Shown here piece after piece: positions 44,959-52,998 of a DNA stretch of 64,000 nt. Numbering within the stretch: the first letter of the stretch is position 1; each line of letters starts with the position of its first letter. Source of the stretch: Ferruginibacter paludis. GTDB lineage: Bacteria; Bacteroidota; Bacteroidia; Chitinophagales; Chitinophagaceae. The position numbers and the translations under genes are program-made. The stretch lies in NCBI RefSeq assembly GCF_030409685.1, contig NZ_JAUFQJ010000007.1, forward strand, positions 310,001-374,000, in the 5' to 3' direction. Under the pieces are notes generated by a model, which had not been told where the DNA came from, did no database searches, and worked only from the letters and a program-made list of their open reading frames with translations.

Positions 44959-44987
44959 GCCGCTTCTATAAAGGAAGCGGCTTTTTT
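44959..44987 (+). terminator. Intrinsic terminator of pruA
   Basis: GCCGCTTC (44959-44966) and GAAGCGGC (44974-44981) pair perfectly over a 7-base loop, followed by six T. It lies 25 bp past the pruA stop codon. Confidence 0.9.
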
Positions 44988-45136
44988 GTGTAACGGCTTT
45001 AAACACATTGAGGAATCATTTCCTCATAAAACGATTTTAAAACAGAATCCATTTGCAAACAACCCTTTGTAAGTGATAATTTTTGAGTGGCATGTAATTT
45101 GGCTAAGTCGATTATTATTAATCAAAATCACAGAAA

Positions 45137-45727
45137 ATGAAAAAGTTATTGTTTGTATTAACCCTTATACCGGGTTCATTATTGTTAAAGGCACAAGTCC
45201 ATATCGAGCCTGGGATAAAAGGAGGGTTAAACGTGGCAACACTTAGTACAGGTTCTTCCAACTCAAATATAGATCCCCGCATATCTGCGAACCTGGGTGT
45301 ATTGGCACACATTCATTTGTCACCAGAATTTGCAGTTCAGCCGGAATTACTTTTTTCCGGACAGGGTGCAAAGCAAACAATTTCAAACGTTGAATACAAG
45401 ACCAACCTGAATTATCTGCAGTTGCCTATATTATTGCAGTACATGATAGGAACTGGCTTTAGAATTGAAACCGGTCCACAGTTTGGCGCATTGGTAAGCG
45501 CAAAACAAAAAGCGGGCAGTGTGAGTACTGATGTTAAAGATGGCTACAAAAAGTTGGATGCTGGCTGGGTATTCGGAGCAGGTTACTTAACAAGCAGTGG
45601 ATTTGGTATCGATGCGAGATACAATCTCGGGTTGAGCAAAATCAATGATAACAATGCAGCGAAAGTGGCTAACCGCGTTTTTTCTGCTGGTATATTTTAC
45701 CAGTTTAAAGCAATGCATCACCATTAA
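45137..45727 (+). CDS. Outer-membrane beta-barrel protein (porin family)
   Basis: A 196-residue protein with signal peptide MKKLLFVLTLIPGSLLLKAQ. The mature sequence follows the small eight-strand barrel pattern: IEPGIKGGLNVATLST, NLGVLAHIHLSPEFAVQPELLFSGQGAK, YLQLPILLQYMIGTGFRIETGPQFGALVSAK, FGIDARYNLGLSKI, ending FSAGIFYQFKAMHHH. This is the PorT/OmpX-like outer-membrane group common in Bacteroidota. Function unknown beyond envelope structure. Confidence 0.85.
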   Translation: MKKLLFVLTLIPGSLLLKAQVHIEPGIKGGLNVATLSTGSSNSNIDPRISANLGVLAHIHLSPEFAVQPELLFSGQGAKQTISNVEYKTNLNYLQLPILLQYMIGTGFRIETGPQFGALVSAKQKAGSVSTDVKDGYKKLDAGWVFGAGYLTSSGFGIDARYNLGLSKINDNNAAKVANRVFSAGIFYQFKAMHHH

Positions 45728-45837
45728 TTTGATTTGATGTTAATATGTGTAAAACTTATTATAATGCCAAGGGTTACCAAAATACTCTTTTTGTATTAAG
45801 CAGTAATCTAACATGTATTAAGTACACTTCAGTTGAC

Positions 45838-45845
45838 TAAATTTG
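45838..45845 (+). promoter_or_regulatory. -7 box upstream of the glycogen-binding-domain gene
   Basis: TAAATTTG matches TAnnTTTG and lies 33 bp before the ATG at 45878. No TTG at a proper spacing is present upstream, so only the -7 element is supported. Confidence 0.45.
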
Positions 45846-45877
45846 TCGCTGTAGTGTTTAACCAAACAAAACAAAAT

Positions 45878-46342
45878 ATGGCTAAGAAAGTAACCTTCAC
45901 ATTGTCTGCAGAAGTAGTAGGAGAAGCAACTTCAGGACTTTTAATGGGAGAATTTAACAACTGGAATTACAACGACGGCATCAGCTTAAAAAAGCAAAAA
46001 GATGGCTCTATGACAGCCACTGCTTCGCTTGAACCGGGTAAAAGATATGAGTACCGGTATTTATTAAATGACGGTCGTTGGGTAAATGATCACAGTGCAG
46101 ATCATTACGTACATATTTCTGGTTTGCACGTAGATAATTGTGTAATAACTGTACCTGACGAAGCAAAAGAAGCTAAAAAAGCTGCAGTGAAAGCTCCAAA
46201 AGAAAAGGCGGCTCCATCAGCTGAAAAGGCAAAAGTACCTGCAAAGAAAACTGCTCCTGCGAAGGAAAAAGGTGTTGTAGTTAAAACGGCGGCTCCAAAG
46301 GCCAAAACAACAAAGGCAAAACCAACAGATAACAAAGCCTGA
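45878..46342 (+). CDS. CBM48/AMPK-type glycogen-binding domain with Lys/Ala-rich tail
   Basis: A 154-residue protein started at ATG 45878 (MAKKVTFTLSAEVVGEA). Residues 1-88 form a carbohydrate-binding module family 48 / isoamylase N-terminal-like domain: VGEATSGLLMGEFNNWNYND, a MTATASLEPGKRYEYRY stretch and WVNDHSADHYV. Residues about 95-154 are a Lys-, Ala- and Pro-rich tail (KEAKKAAVKAPKEK), resembling histone-H1-like tails. The domain suggests binding of glycogen or another alpha-glucan; the tail suggests contact with a polyanion. No catalytic domain is present. Confidence 0.82.
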   Translation: MAKKVTFTLSAEVVGEATSGLLMGEFNNWNYNDGISLKKQKDGSMTATASLEPGKRYEYRYLLNDGRWVNDHSADHYVHISGLHVDNCVITVPDEAKEAKKAAVKAPKEKAAPSAEKAKVPAKKTAPAKEKGVVVKTAAPKAKTTKAKPTDNKA

Positions 46343-46407
46343 GGGTAACGATAATTGTAAAACTCGCGTGCGTTTAATAATTTATCTGTTGAACAATTTT
46401 ATAATTT

Positions 46408-46437
46408 AAAGGTCCCTGTTTTACGGGGACTTTTTTT
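46408..46437 (+). terminator. Intrinsic terminator after the glycogen-binding-domain gene
   Basis: GTCCC (46412-46416) pairs with GGGAC (46426-46430); A/T pairs and one G-T pair extend the stem to 9 bp. A run of seven T follows on the plus strand. It is 66 bp past the stop codon and 42 bp before pyrR. Confidence 0.85.
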
Positions 46438-46478
46438 ATAAGTCAATAACCAATAAATTCGCCCTATAATTTTTTATT

Positions 46479-46988
46479 TTGATAACGATCTTAGATAAAC
46501 AACAATTACACCTTACTATCTTACGACTGTCCAACCAGTTAATGGAGAATCATCAGCATTTAAACGAACTGGTTTTTATTGGTTTGCAGCCACGTGGCGT
46601 GCAGGTAAGTAAAATGGTGGTGGATAATATACAACGCTTATACCCGGGAGAAAAAGTAGCCTATGGAATTTTAGACATTACTTTTTACCGTGATGATATC
46701 CGCCAGGAATTGCACGTTGCCAATAAAACAGAAATTCCCTTTTCAATTGAAGGAAAGAAAGTGATTTTGATTGATGATGTTTTGTACACCGGCAGAACTA
46801 TCAGGGCTGCATTGGATGCCCTGCAGGATTTTGGTCGTCCGCAAAAGGTAGAATTATGTGTGTTGGTTGACAGGAGATTCAACCGGGAATTGCCTATACA
46901 ACCCGATTATTTTGGAAAAGCAATTGATACCGTTTTTTCTCAAAAGGTAAAAGTAGAGTGGGATAAAGAGCAGGTTATCTTGTATTGA
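46479..46988 (+). CDS. pyrR: PyrR-type phosphoribosyltransferase
   Basis: A 169-residue type I phosphoribosyltransferase of the PyrR group (uracil phosphoribosyltransferase / pyrimidine operon regulator). The PRPP-binding loop is VILIDDVLYTGRTIRAALD (near residue 92), and LVFIGLQPRGVQVSK and LCVLVDRRFNRELPIQPDY match the family. No ATG is available; TTG at 46479-46481 gives the right length. In Firmicutes PyrR controls attenuation by binding RNA; I see no attenuator here, so the regulatory role is open. It starts the pyrR-pyrB pair, 110 bp apart. Confidence 0.9.
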   Translation: MITILDKQQLHLTILRLSNQLMENHQHLNELVFIGLQPRGVQVSKMVVDNIQRLYPGEKVAYGILDITFYRDDIRQELHVANKTEIPFSIEGKKVILIDDVLYTGRTIRAALDALQDFGRPQKVELCVLVDRRFNRELPIQPDYFGKAIDTVFSQKVKVEWDKEQVILY

Positions 46989-47083
46989 TAAACATCACGC
47001 AGAAAGGTGAGGATTTTACTGCTTCATCAAAAATATTCAACAAAATTTCTGCAGCTTACTTCCTGTAATTCAAACAAATCTAT

Positions 47084-47091
47084 TAGCTTTG
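47084..47091 (+). promoter_or_regulatory. -7 box upstream of pyrB
   Basis: TAGCTTTG matches TAnnTTTG and ends 7 bases before the ATG at 47099, so the leader would be very short. No TTG is present 19-21 bp upstream, so this is a half-site only. Confidence 0.4.
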
Positions 47092-47098
47092 ACGCTTA

Positions 47099-48037
47099 AT
47101 GCAACTATCTACCAAACATCTATTGGGCATTAAAGACCTTACGCCAGAAGACATTTCCCTTATTTTATCCACTGCAGCACAGTTTAAAGAGGTTTTACAG
47201 AGACCTGTAAAAAAAGTTCCTTCCTTAAGGGATATAACTATCGTAAATCTTTTTTACGAAAGCAGTACCCGCACCAGGATTTCTTTTGAACTGGCAGAAA
47301 AAAGGCTGAGTGCCGATACCATTAATTTTACTGCTTCTGGCTCATCCGTATCAAAGGGAGAGACACTGCTGGATACTGTAAATAATATTTTAAGTATGAA
47401 GGTGGATATGGTGGTAATGCGTCATAGCGCCAGCGGAGCTCCTCACTTTTTAGCCAAACATATACCAGCCGCCATCGTAAATGCTGGTGACGGAATCAAT
47501 GAACATCCCACCCAGGCATTGCTGGATGCATTTTCTATTAAAGACAAACTCGGTACACTGGAAGGAAAAAAAATTGTGCTGGTAGGTGACATTATGCATT
47601 CGCGGGTAGCATTAAGCAATATTTATCTTTTAAAGAAAATGGGCGCCGAGGTAATGGTTGCCGGTCCGCCTACATTAATACCAAAATACATTGCTGAAGC
47701 ATTAAAGGTGAAAGTAGAATACAATCTTAAAAAAGCACTGGCCTGGTGCGATGTCGCCAATGTGTTGCGTATACAACTGGAAAGGCAAAACCAGGTATTG
47801 TTTTCCTCCCTTAGAGAATACAACCTGGCATATGGTGTCAGCAAAAAATTACTCGATGAGTTACCAAAAGAAATTGTGATTATGCACCCTGGCCCGATTA
47901 ACCGGGGCGTGGAAATTGACAGCGATGTAGCAGACAGTAAACAATCTATCATTTTGCAACAGGTAGAAAATGGCGTTGCTGTGAGAATGGCAGTATTGTA
48001 TTTACTTTCACCCAAAAGCAGTGCTTTGATTAATTGA
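47099..48037 (+). CDS. pyrB: Aspartate carbamoyltransferase catalytic subunit
   Basis: A 312-residue aspartate transcarbamoylase that joins carbamoyl phosphate and aspartate to form N-carbamoyl-aspartate. Carbamoyl-phosphate-binding STRTR (in YESSTRTRISFE, near residue 58), the catalytic HPTQALLDAFSI (near 137), and VLVGDIMHSRVALS fix the identity. Length is normal. It follows pyrR by 110 bp. No pyrI regulatory subunit is seen next to it. Confidence 0.97.
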   Translation: MQLSTKHLLGIKDLTPEDISLILSTAAQFKEVLQRPVKKVPSLRDITIVNLFYESSTRTRISFELAEKRLSADTINFTASGSSVSKGETLLDTVNNILSMKVDMVVMRHSASGAPHFLAKHIPAAIVNAGDGINEHPTQALLDAFSIKDKLGTLEGKKIVLVGDIMHSRVALSNIYLLKKMGAEVMVAGPPTLIPKYIAEALKVKVEYNLKKALAWCDVANVLRIQLERQNQVLFSSLREYNLAYGVSKKLLDELPKEIVIMHPGPINRGVEIDSDVADSKQSIILQQVENGVAVRMAVLYLLSPKSSALIN

Positions 48038-48184
48038 TCTTTTATCCGGCTTAAAAGTATTTTTTATTTTAATTATCTTTCGCTAAAATTATACAGGCAC
48101 ATAATAGTTGACTGGCCTTTGCGGCCATAATAATCGGGCTGTCGTGTTAACCAATTGTCATTAAATAATTATTTTTATCAAACT

Positions 48185-48658
48185 ATGCAACGCATTTGTC
48201 TCTTCCCCGGAACCTTCGATCCTGTTACCCTGGGCCATATTGATATTATTAACCGGGCTATTCCTTTATTCGACAAAGTGATTGTGGGCATTGGCCGCAA
48301 CGTGAACAAGGTGCCGATGTTTAGTGAGGAACAAAGATTGCAATGGGTAAAGGATATCTATAAAAATCAGTCGACGGTAGACGCAGTGGTTTATGATGGT
48401 TTAACAGTGAATTGCTGTAAGATGGTTGGGGCCAATTTTATCCTTAGGGGCATTCGTTATGTAAATGATTTTGAATACGAAAAAGCGATTGCCGATATGA
48501 ACCGTAGCCTGGACGGGCACATTGAAACAGTTTTTCTTACCTGTCTTCCGCAGTTTACCTCGGTAGCCTCTACATTGGTACGGGATGTGTACAAAAATGG
48601 AGGAGATGTATCTCAATTTTTACCTGAAGAAGTCAATTCTACAATAGCAAAAAAATAA
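48185..48658 (+). CDS. coaD: Pantetheine-phosphate adenylyltransferase
   Basis: A 157-residue enzyme when started at ATG 48185 (MQRICLFPGTFDPVTLGHIDII), which puts the nucleotide-binding GTFDPVTLGH motif at residues 9-18; a longer frame from 48155 adds 10 unlike residues. The FILRGIRYVNDFEYE and VASTLVRDVYKNGGD segments are family signatures. It transfers AMP from ATP to 4'-phosphopantetheine in coenzyme A synthesis. The thioesterase gene starts 2 bp after its stop. Confidence 0.96.
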   Translation: MQRICLFPGTFDPVTLGHIDIINRAIPLFDKVIVGIGRNVNKVPMFSEEQRLQWVKDIYKNQSTVDAVVYDGLTVNCCKMVGANFILRGIRYVNDFEYEKAIADMNRSLDGHIETVFLTCLPQFTSVASTLVRDVYKNGGDVSQFLPEEVNSTIAKK

Positions 48659-48660
48659 AA

Positions 48661-49119
48661 ATGTTTCAAGCACCGAAAATTAAAACGATGGCTATCTGGT
48701 TTGATAAGTCGATCAAGTTTGAAGAATTATCTTCTGTTGCTCTTGGCTCTATGGAGACATTGCTGGGGCTTGAATTCACAGCCCTGGGAGATGATTATTT
48801 AAAGATGAAGATGCCGGTTGATGATCGTACCAAACAGCCTTATGGCCTGTTGCATGGCGGCGCCAGTTGTGTACTGGCCGAAACCGCAGGCAGCATGGCA
48901 TCTTCCCTGGTAATTGATCCGGATAAATTTATTTGTGTCGGGTTGGAAATTAATGCCAATCATGTAAGAAGTGCAAGGCAAGGTTATGTTGTTGCCACTG
49001 CCACTCCTTTACACCTTGGTACCAACACACATGTGTGGGATGTAAAAATTCATGATGAGGCGGAAAAACTGATCTGCATAAGCCGTCTTACCGTTGCCAT
49101 ATTAAAAAAGGCTTTTTAA
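48661..49119 (+). CDS. Hotdog-fold (PaaI-like) acyl-CoA thioesterase
   Basis: A 152-residue single hotdog-fold thioesterase. The active-site loop LLHGGASCVLAETAGSMAS (HGG followed by the E on the central helix) is the PaaI/YdiI-type signature, and CVGLEINANHVRSARQGYVVATA matches the middle strands. It probably hydrolyses acyl-CoA or a menaquinone-pathway thioester; DHNA-CoA is one option. It begins 2 bp after coaD, so translation is likely coupled. An alternative ATG at 48688 (MAIWFDK) would shorten it by nine residues. Confidence 0.85.
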   Translation: MFQAPKIKTMAIWFDKSIKFEELSSVALGSMETLLGLEFTALGDDYLKMKMPVDDRTKQPYGLLHGGASCVLAETAGSMASSLVIDPDKFICVGLEINANHVRSARQGYVVATATPLHLGTNTHVWDVKIHDEAEKLICISRLTVAILKKAF

Positions 49120-49126
49120 TATAGTT

Positions 49127-49789
49127 CTATTCGCTTGTCGTCCTTTTCTTTTTAGTTGGGATGCCAGACTTCAGCAACACGGATAAAATATCTTTAATTG
49201 AAGGATACGTGTTGTTAAGTTGCAGATCCATCTTGTTTGGATTGACCCATTCTATAGCGGTAATATCTTCTTCTGTTTGGGGTATTATTTTTTGTTTGGC
49301 GGAACAGGTTACAAAATACCAATGCGTTGTTTTTAAAAAATGTTTTCCATATGCATTATAAGTATGATGCGTTTCCCCAATTTTACTATACAGTGTTAAA
49401 TGCTTTAAGCCAGTTTCTTCTTCTATTTCCCTCAGGGCAGTTTTTTCAATGTGCTCGCCTGTTTCCACCTTTCCTTTTGGCAGATCCCATTTATCAAGCC
49501 GGTAAATAAACAGCAATTGATGTTTATCATTTTGTACCACTCCGCCTGCGGCTTCAATAGGAGTAAAGTGTTTGAAAAAAGCCTTTTTCAATTCTTCGAG
49601 GCTGCTATGTAATAATACGCCTGCATGAAAATCAGGTTTCGTTATTTCATGCAATAAAGATTTAATGGCTGGCCCGGAAAATTCATCTATAAATATAGCA
49701 TCCGGGTGATGCAGAATTTCCTTCAGCTCTTCCGTTAATTCATCACAAAGAAAAACGGGCTTATCTTCAAAGTAAATTTTTATATGCAT
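49127..49789 (-). CDS. Nudix hydrolase
   Basis: A 220-residue protein with a Nudix box in GKVETGEHIEKTALREIEEETGL (residues about 118-140; the REIEEETG part fits RExxEExG), preceded by an N-terminal domain of about 85 residues. The Nudix domain begins ETHTxxxx-type after AAGGVVQNDKHQLLFIYRLDKWDLPKG. The substrate (nucleoside diphosphate derivative) cannot be read. It converges on the thioesterase gene, with only 7 bp between their stops, and is divergent to pyrE. Confidence 0.88.
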   Translation of the reverse strand: MHIKIYFEDKPVFLCDELTEELKEILHHPDAIFIDEFSGPAIKSLLHEITKPDFHAGVLLHSSLEELKKAFFKHFTPIEAAGGVVQNDKHQLLFIYRLDKWDLPKGKVETGEHIEKTALREIEEETGLKHLTLYSKIGETHHTYNAYGKHFLKTTHWYFVTCSAKQKIIPQTEEDITAIEWVNPNKMDLQLNNTYPSIKDILSVLLKSGIPTKKKRTTSE

Positions 49790-49887
49790 GGTATAATTTA
49801 TTGCAGCTGAAAGCTTTCATGTAAGCAGAAGCGGCATCTTTTTTTGTGATATTGCTGATACATTATTGCTTTGTTTTAATTTGCAGT

Positions 49888-50523
49888 ATGACAAACGAAA
49901 AAGCCGTAGCAGAAAAGCTGTTACAAATTAATGCAATTAAGTTGAGTCCGCAACAACCCTTTAGCTGGGCAAGCGGATGGAAAAGTCCGATTTACTGCGA
50001 TAACCGCCGCGTTTTATCTTTTCCTTTTGTAAGAGATTTTATCAAAAGCGAAATGTGCAATGTGGTTTTTGAACAATTTCCCCAGGCAGAAATTCTTGCC
50101 GGAGTTGCTACAGCTGGTATACCATGGGGAGCGATGGTGGCAGATCAGTTGAAATTACCTTATATCTACGTACGACCTAAACCAAAAGAACATGGCCTTG
50201 GCAACCAGATTGAAGGATTTTATGAAAAAGGCAAAAAGGTATTGGTGATTGAAGATTTAATTTCCACTGGTAAAAGTAGCCTGGAAGTGGTGGAAGTGCT
50301 GCGTAAGGCAGAAGTGGAAGTTACAGGCATGGTAAGCATTTTCACTTACGGTTTTGATGTGGCAGCGAAAGCATTTGCCAGTGCCGGGGTAGAATATCGT
50401 TCTCTGACCAACTATGGCACCCTGATTGACCTGGCGGTTGAAAAGGGTATTGTGACCGCGGAACAGCAAAACACTTTGTTAAACTGGCGCCAGGATCCTG
50501 CAAATTGGAAGCCAAATGAATAA
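49888..50523 (+). CDS. pyrE: Orotate phosphoribosyltransferase
   Basis: A 211-residue enzyme converting orotate and PRPP to OMP. The start at ATG 49888 (MTNEKAVAEKLLQINAIKL) fits the family; a longer frame from 49846 adds 14 unlike residues. Signatures: FSWASGWKSPIYCDNR near the N-terminus and the PRPP loop VLVIEDLISTGKSSLEV (near residue 125). AATTTGCAG directly precedes the ATG, as at prfB. The HMA-domain gene follows after 18 bp. Confidence 0.97.
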   Translation: MTNEKAVAEKLLQINAIKLSPQQPFSWASGWKSPIYCDNRRVLSFPFVRDFIKSEMCNVVFEQFPQAEILAGVATAGIPWGAMVADQLKLPYIYVRPKPKEHGLGNQIEGFYEKGKKVLVIEDLISTGKSSLEVVEVLRKAEVEVTGMVSIFTYGFDVAAKAFASAGVEYRSLTNYGTLIDLAVEKGIVTAEQQNTLLNWRQDPANWKPNE

Positions 50524-50541
50524 CTTTATAAAAACATCAGT

Positions 50542-50913
50542 ATGAAAAAAATTAAGCTTACTTTATTAACATTGCTTGGGTTTGCAACAGTAAGTTTTGC
50601 CCAGCAAAAAGCAGTTGAAAAAGTGGTGATAAAAACACCCACCGTGCAATGCGAACAATGCAAAGACCGGATAGAAAATTACCTTAAAAGAGAGCCGGGG
50701 ATATCGGCGGTTAGAGTTGACTACAAAAAGAAAACGACTACAGTAACCTACCTGACTGACCGGAACAATATCGAGCAAATTAAGACAGCAATTGCCAATG
50801 CAGGGTATGAGGCGGACGATGTAACTGCGGATGAAGATGCATATAAGAAATTACCTAAATGTTGCAAAAAGCCAGAAGGTGTAACAAATGGCAAAAAAAC
50901 TGACCTCCAATAA
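50542..50913 (+). CDS. Exported heavy-metal-associated domain protein
   Basis: A 123-residue protein with signal peptide MKKIKLTLLTLLGFATVSFAQ, then an HMA ferredoxin-like domain (about residues 26-95) with metal-binding CEQCKDRIENYL. A second Cys pair is near the C-terminus (LPKCCKKPE). It is probably a periplasmic copper or other soft-metal chaperone or sensor. Unusually it shares a transcription unit with pyrE (18 bp). No P-type ATPase or other metal gene is near. Confidence 0.85.
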   Translation: MKKIKLTLLTLLGFATVSFAQQKAVEKVVIKTPTVQCEQCKDRIENYLKREPGISAVRVDYKKKTTTVTYLTDRNNIEQIKTAIANAGYEADDVTADEDAYKKLPKCCKKPEGVTNGKKTDLQ

Positions 50914-50934
50914 ACGCATATAATATTTTTACAT

Positions 50935-50956
50935 AACCACCTTCGGGTGGTTTTTT
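50935..50956 (+). terminator. Terminator after the pyrE-HMA unit
   Basis: AACCACC (50935-50941), a TTCG tetraloop, and GGTGGTT (50946-50952) with T-run to 50956. It is 22 bp past the HMA gene stop and just before the stop of the convergent LEA-type lipoprotein. Confidence 0.9.
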
Positions 50957-50963
50957 ATGCCAT

Positions 50964-51425
50964 TTAAAAAGAAAATTGCTGCTTGCCCTCGTAGTTTACA
51001 TTAAATGTTTTGAACACATTTAGCTTTCCAACTCTTATTGTTCCCGTCACTTTTACCATCACTTCATTTGTTAAAAAAGTAGCCAGCCCATTTTTAAGGA
51101 GGTTTTTCATATCTACATCAATGCTAACCGGAATAGAAAATTCTGCTCTTTTTGGAATGGAGACCTGGTACTCCTGGGCCGTTTTCCCAAGGTAACTATT
51201 ATTAATATAAACGTCCAGATCCGTTCGGTTTAACTCTAGCCCAAAGTTGTTTGGATTATAATAAATCAGTTCCATTTTCAAAGTAGTTGCCGCAAACCCA
51301 ACCTTTACAACTTCCAGGTTTTTGAAATCACGGTACTCCAATTCTTTAGGGGTAGAGCAGGAAATCAGCAGATTTGTCAGTACTATGAAAACCAACAGGG
51401 TAGGGAGCTTTTTACTTAACATCAT
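50964..51425 (-). CDS. LEA type 2 family lipoprotein
   Basis: A 153-residue lipoprotein with lipobox LLISC (lipidation Cys near residue 23). The body is a LEA_2 (water-stress-and-hypersensitivity-type) beta-sandwich: EVVKVGFAATTLKMELIYYNPNNFGLELNRTDLDVYINNSYLGK, then SIPKRAEFSIPVSIDV and LTNEVMVKVTGTIRVG. The NPNxxxxxL core is the family hallmark. Likely an outer-membrane-facing periplasmic protein linked to envelope stress. Alone on its strand. Confidence 0.82.
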   Translation of the reverse strand: MMLSKKLPTLLVFIVLTNLLISCSTPKELEYRDFKNLEVVKVGFAATTLKMELIYYNPNNFGLELNRTDLDVYINNSYLGKTAQEYQVSIPKRAEFSIPVSIDVDMKNLLKNGLATFLTNEVMVKVTGTIRVGKLNVFKTFNVNYEGKQQFSF

Positions 51426-52998
51426 AAAAGGGAAGTGTGAATTTTAGGGAAGGTAGTACTATAAGCCAAAAATTAAAAATTAATTTATGTTAAAAGTTCT
51501 GCTAATGCTGTTAGTTATTGAGCCCTGATAAATTAGCAAATTACGCAAAAAAATATCCTAATAAAATTAGTATATAATTTGTAATTTAAGTATATAATTA
51601 TCAAGTTTTTATATTTATTATCTAATAAATAAAAATAAATAGATTAATCTGAAAATGTCAAGATATCAGTCTTAATTCTTTGTTAGATAAAGAAGGGCCG
51701 TTAATTTAATATTTTATTTCATAAAAGATTGAAAATGAATTAATAATGGATTTTTATTGATATTATTTTTTATGTAAAATTTAAAAAGTCTATTTTTCTA
51801 ATATTATTAACCTAAAAAATGATTAAAATGGGCTTTTAGTATCTAAATGATAACACGGGATCAAAAACCATTATCATGGATTCGTAGGCATTTTAAGGGC
51901 ATCATTTAATTTGGCTGAAAAGTAAACGCAAGATCTGCTAAAATGACATATCTGGATTTTTAACACTATTGTATGTAATTAGCTCTGGGGAATCTTTGAA
52001 AATGATACCTGCGAAATTGGGGGCAACAATCATTAGTAAAGATGATGTTTCTAAAAATGCAGAATCGAGAGGTTAAAGGAAAGTAATCTGGCCCGTTTTC
52101 ACAACGAGTAATGTCGTCAGCTTTTTAAGAAAATTTTTATGTGGACTACACTTGCAATCCGGTTTGGATCTTTTGTTCATGAAAATTTTCAAACTCCAGT
52201 TAAGCGTGGGTAAACTAGTAAATTGGCAATTGGGCTCCATCAAATTTGTATTCAACGATGTTGAAAATTCGGATTTTATAATATCATCTAATTAAAGTAT
52301 TTGTTAAGAAGAATTTACAACGGGACATTAAAATATTGAAATCGGCATTTGTAATTTCAGGGTTAGCTAAAATATATTATAAAAATTACAATATAATATG
52401 TTTGCAATTTACCTGGTAACTTGTATAGGCTAAAAAGTTTAAGGAGGTTGGAAAAAAATGGAAAGGCCAAGTTGCGGCGAATTACAAAAAGCTTAATGGA
52501 GCTTAAAAATGTGGATTATAAAAGGCATCGATTTTGTCTACTCTTAATCTGTGATAAAGGAAAACCTTTCTTAAAAACGACCCAAATCGCAGCTCAAAAA
52601 GGGAGACTTCACCAGGTTTATTTTCCAGGTAAGCCCATCCTTTTTTCAGTAAATCACTGTAAAAAAATGGAAGAAAAGTATCTTGTTTTCACTTTAAAGA
52701 ATCCCGAACTTCTATAGTCTCTAATTTGCAAAAAAAATGAAATCCTATTGCGGAAACGTGCCAGACATTTTGGTCTTTCTCAAATAAATTAGCCAATTAA
52801 CAAAATAATAAGGAATCCGTAACGTTTATAGAACAACCTCAGGTAATAACCGCTTGTGCTTGGTAAACAAGATGTTTTCTTTGGGGGTTACAGAACCAAA
52901 TTAGGTTCGTAAACGAAGACCCGATTTCTATCGGGTCTTTTGTATTTGCACCTACTTTAAAAAGCGTCTGCCTGATAATTATATTGAATAAATCGGGA
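51426..52998. other. AT-rich gene-free region
   Basis: 1573 bp, far richer in A and T than its surroundings, with no credible gene. A TTG-started frame at 52421-52717 encodes a Lys/Arg-rich peptide with no recognisable domain and is not accepted. A perfect plus-strand terminator lies at 52916-52940 without a gene in front of it, so something small and untranslated could be transcribed here. Otherwise nothing. Confidence 0.6.
52916..52940 (+). terminator. Orphan intrinsic terminator
   Basis: AAGACCCGAT (52916-52925) and ATCGGGTCTT (52930-52939) form a perfect 10-bp stem with a 4-base loop, and the plus-strand side continues with T-rich sequence. No plus-strand gene ends in the preceding 1.5 kb, so it may close an unannotated small RNA or a decayed gene. 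Confidence 0.75.

Noticed and set aside
52421..52717. A TTG-started frame in the AT-rich gap
   Set aside because: The encoded peptide is Lys/Arg-rich with no domain or signal, uses a TTG start, and lies in a composition-shifted stretch where long frames are cheap. Only the terminator downstream is suggestive.
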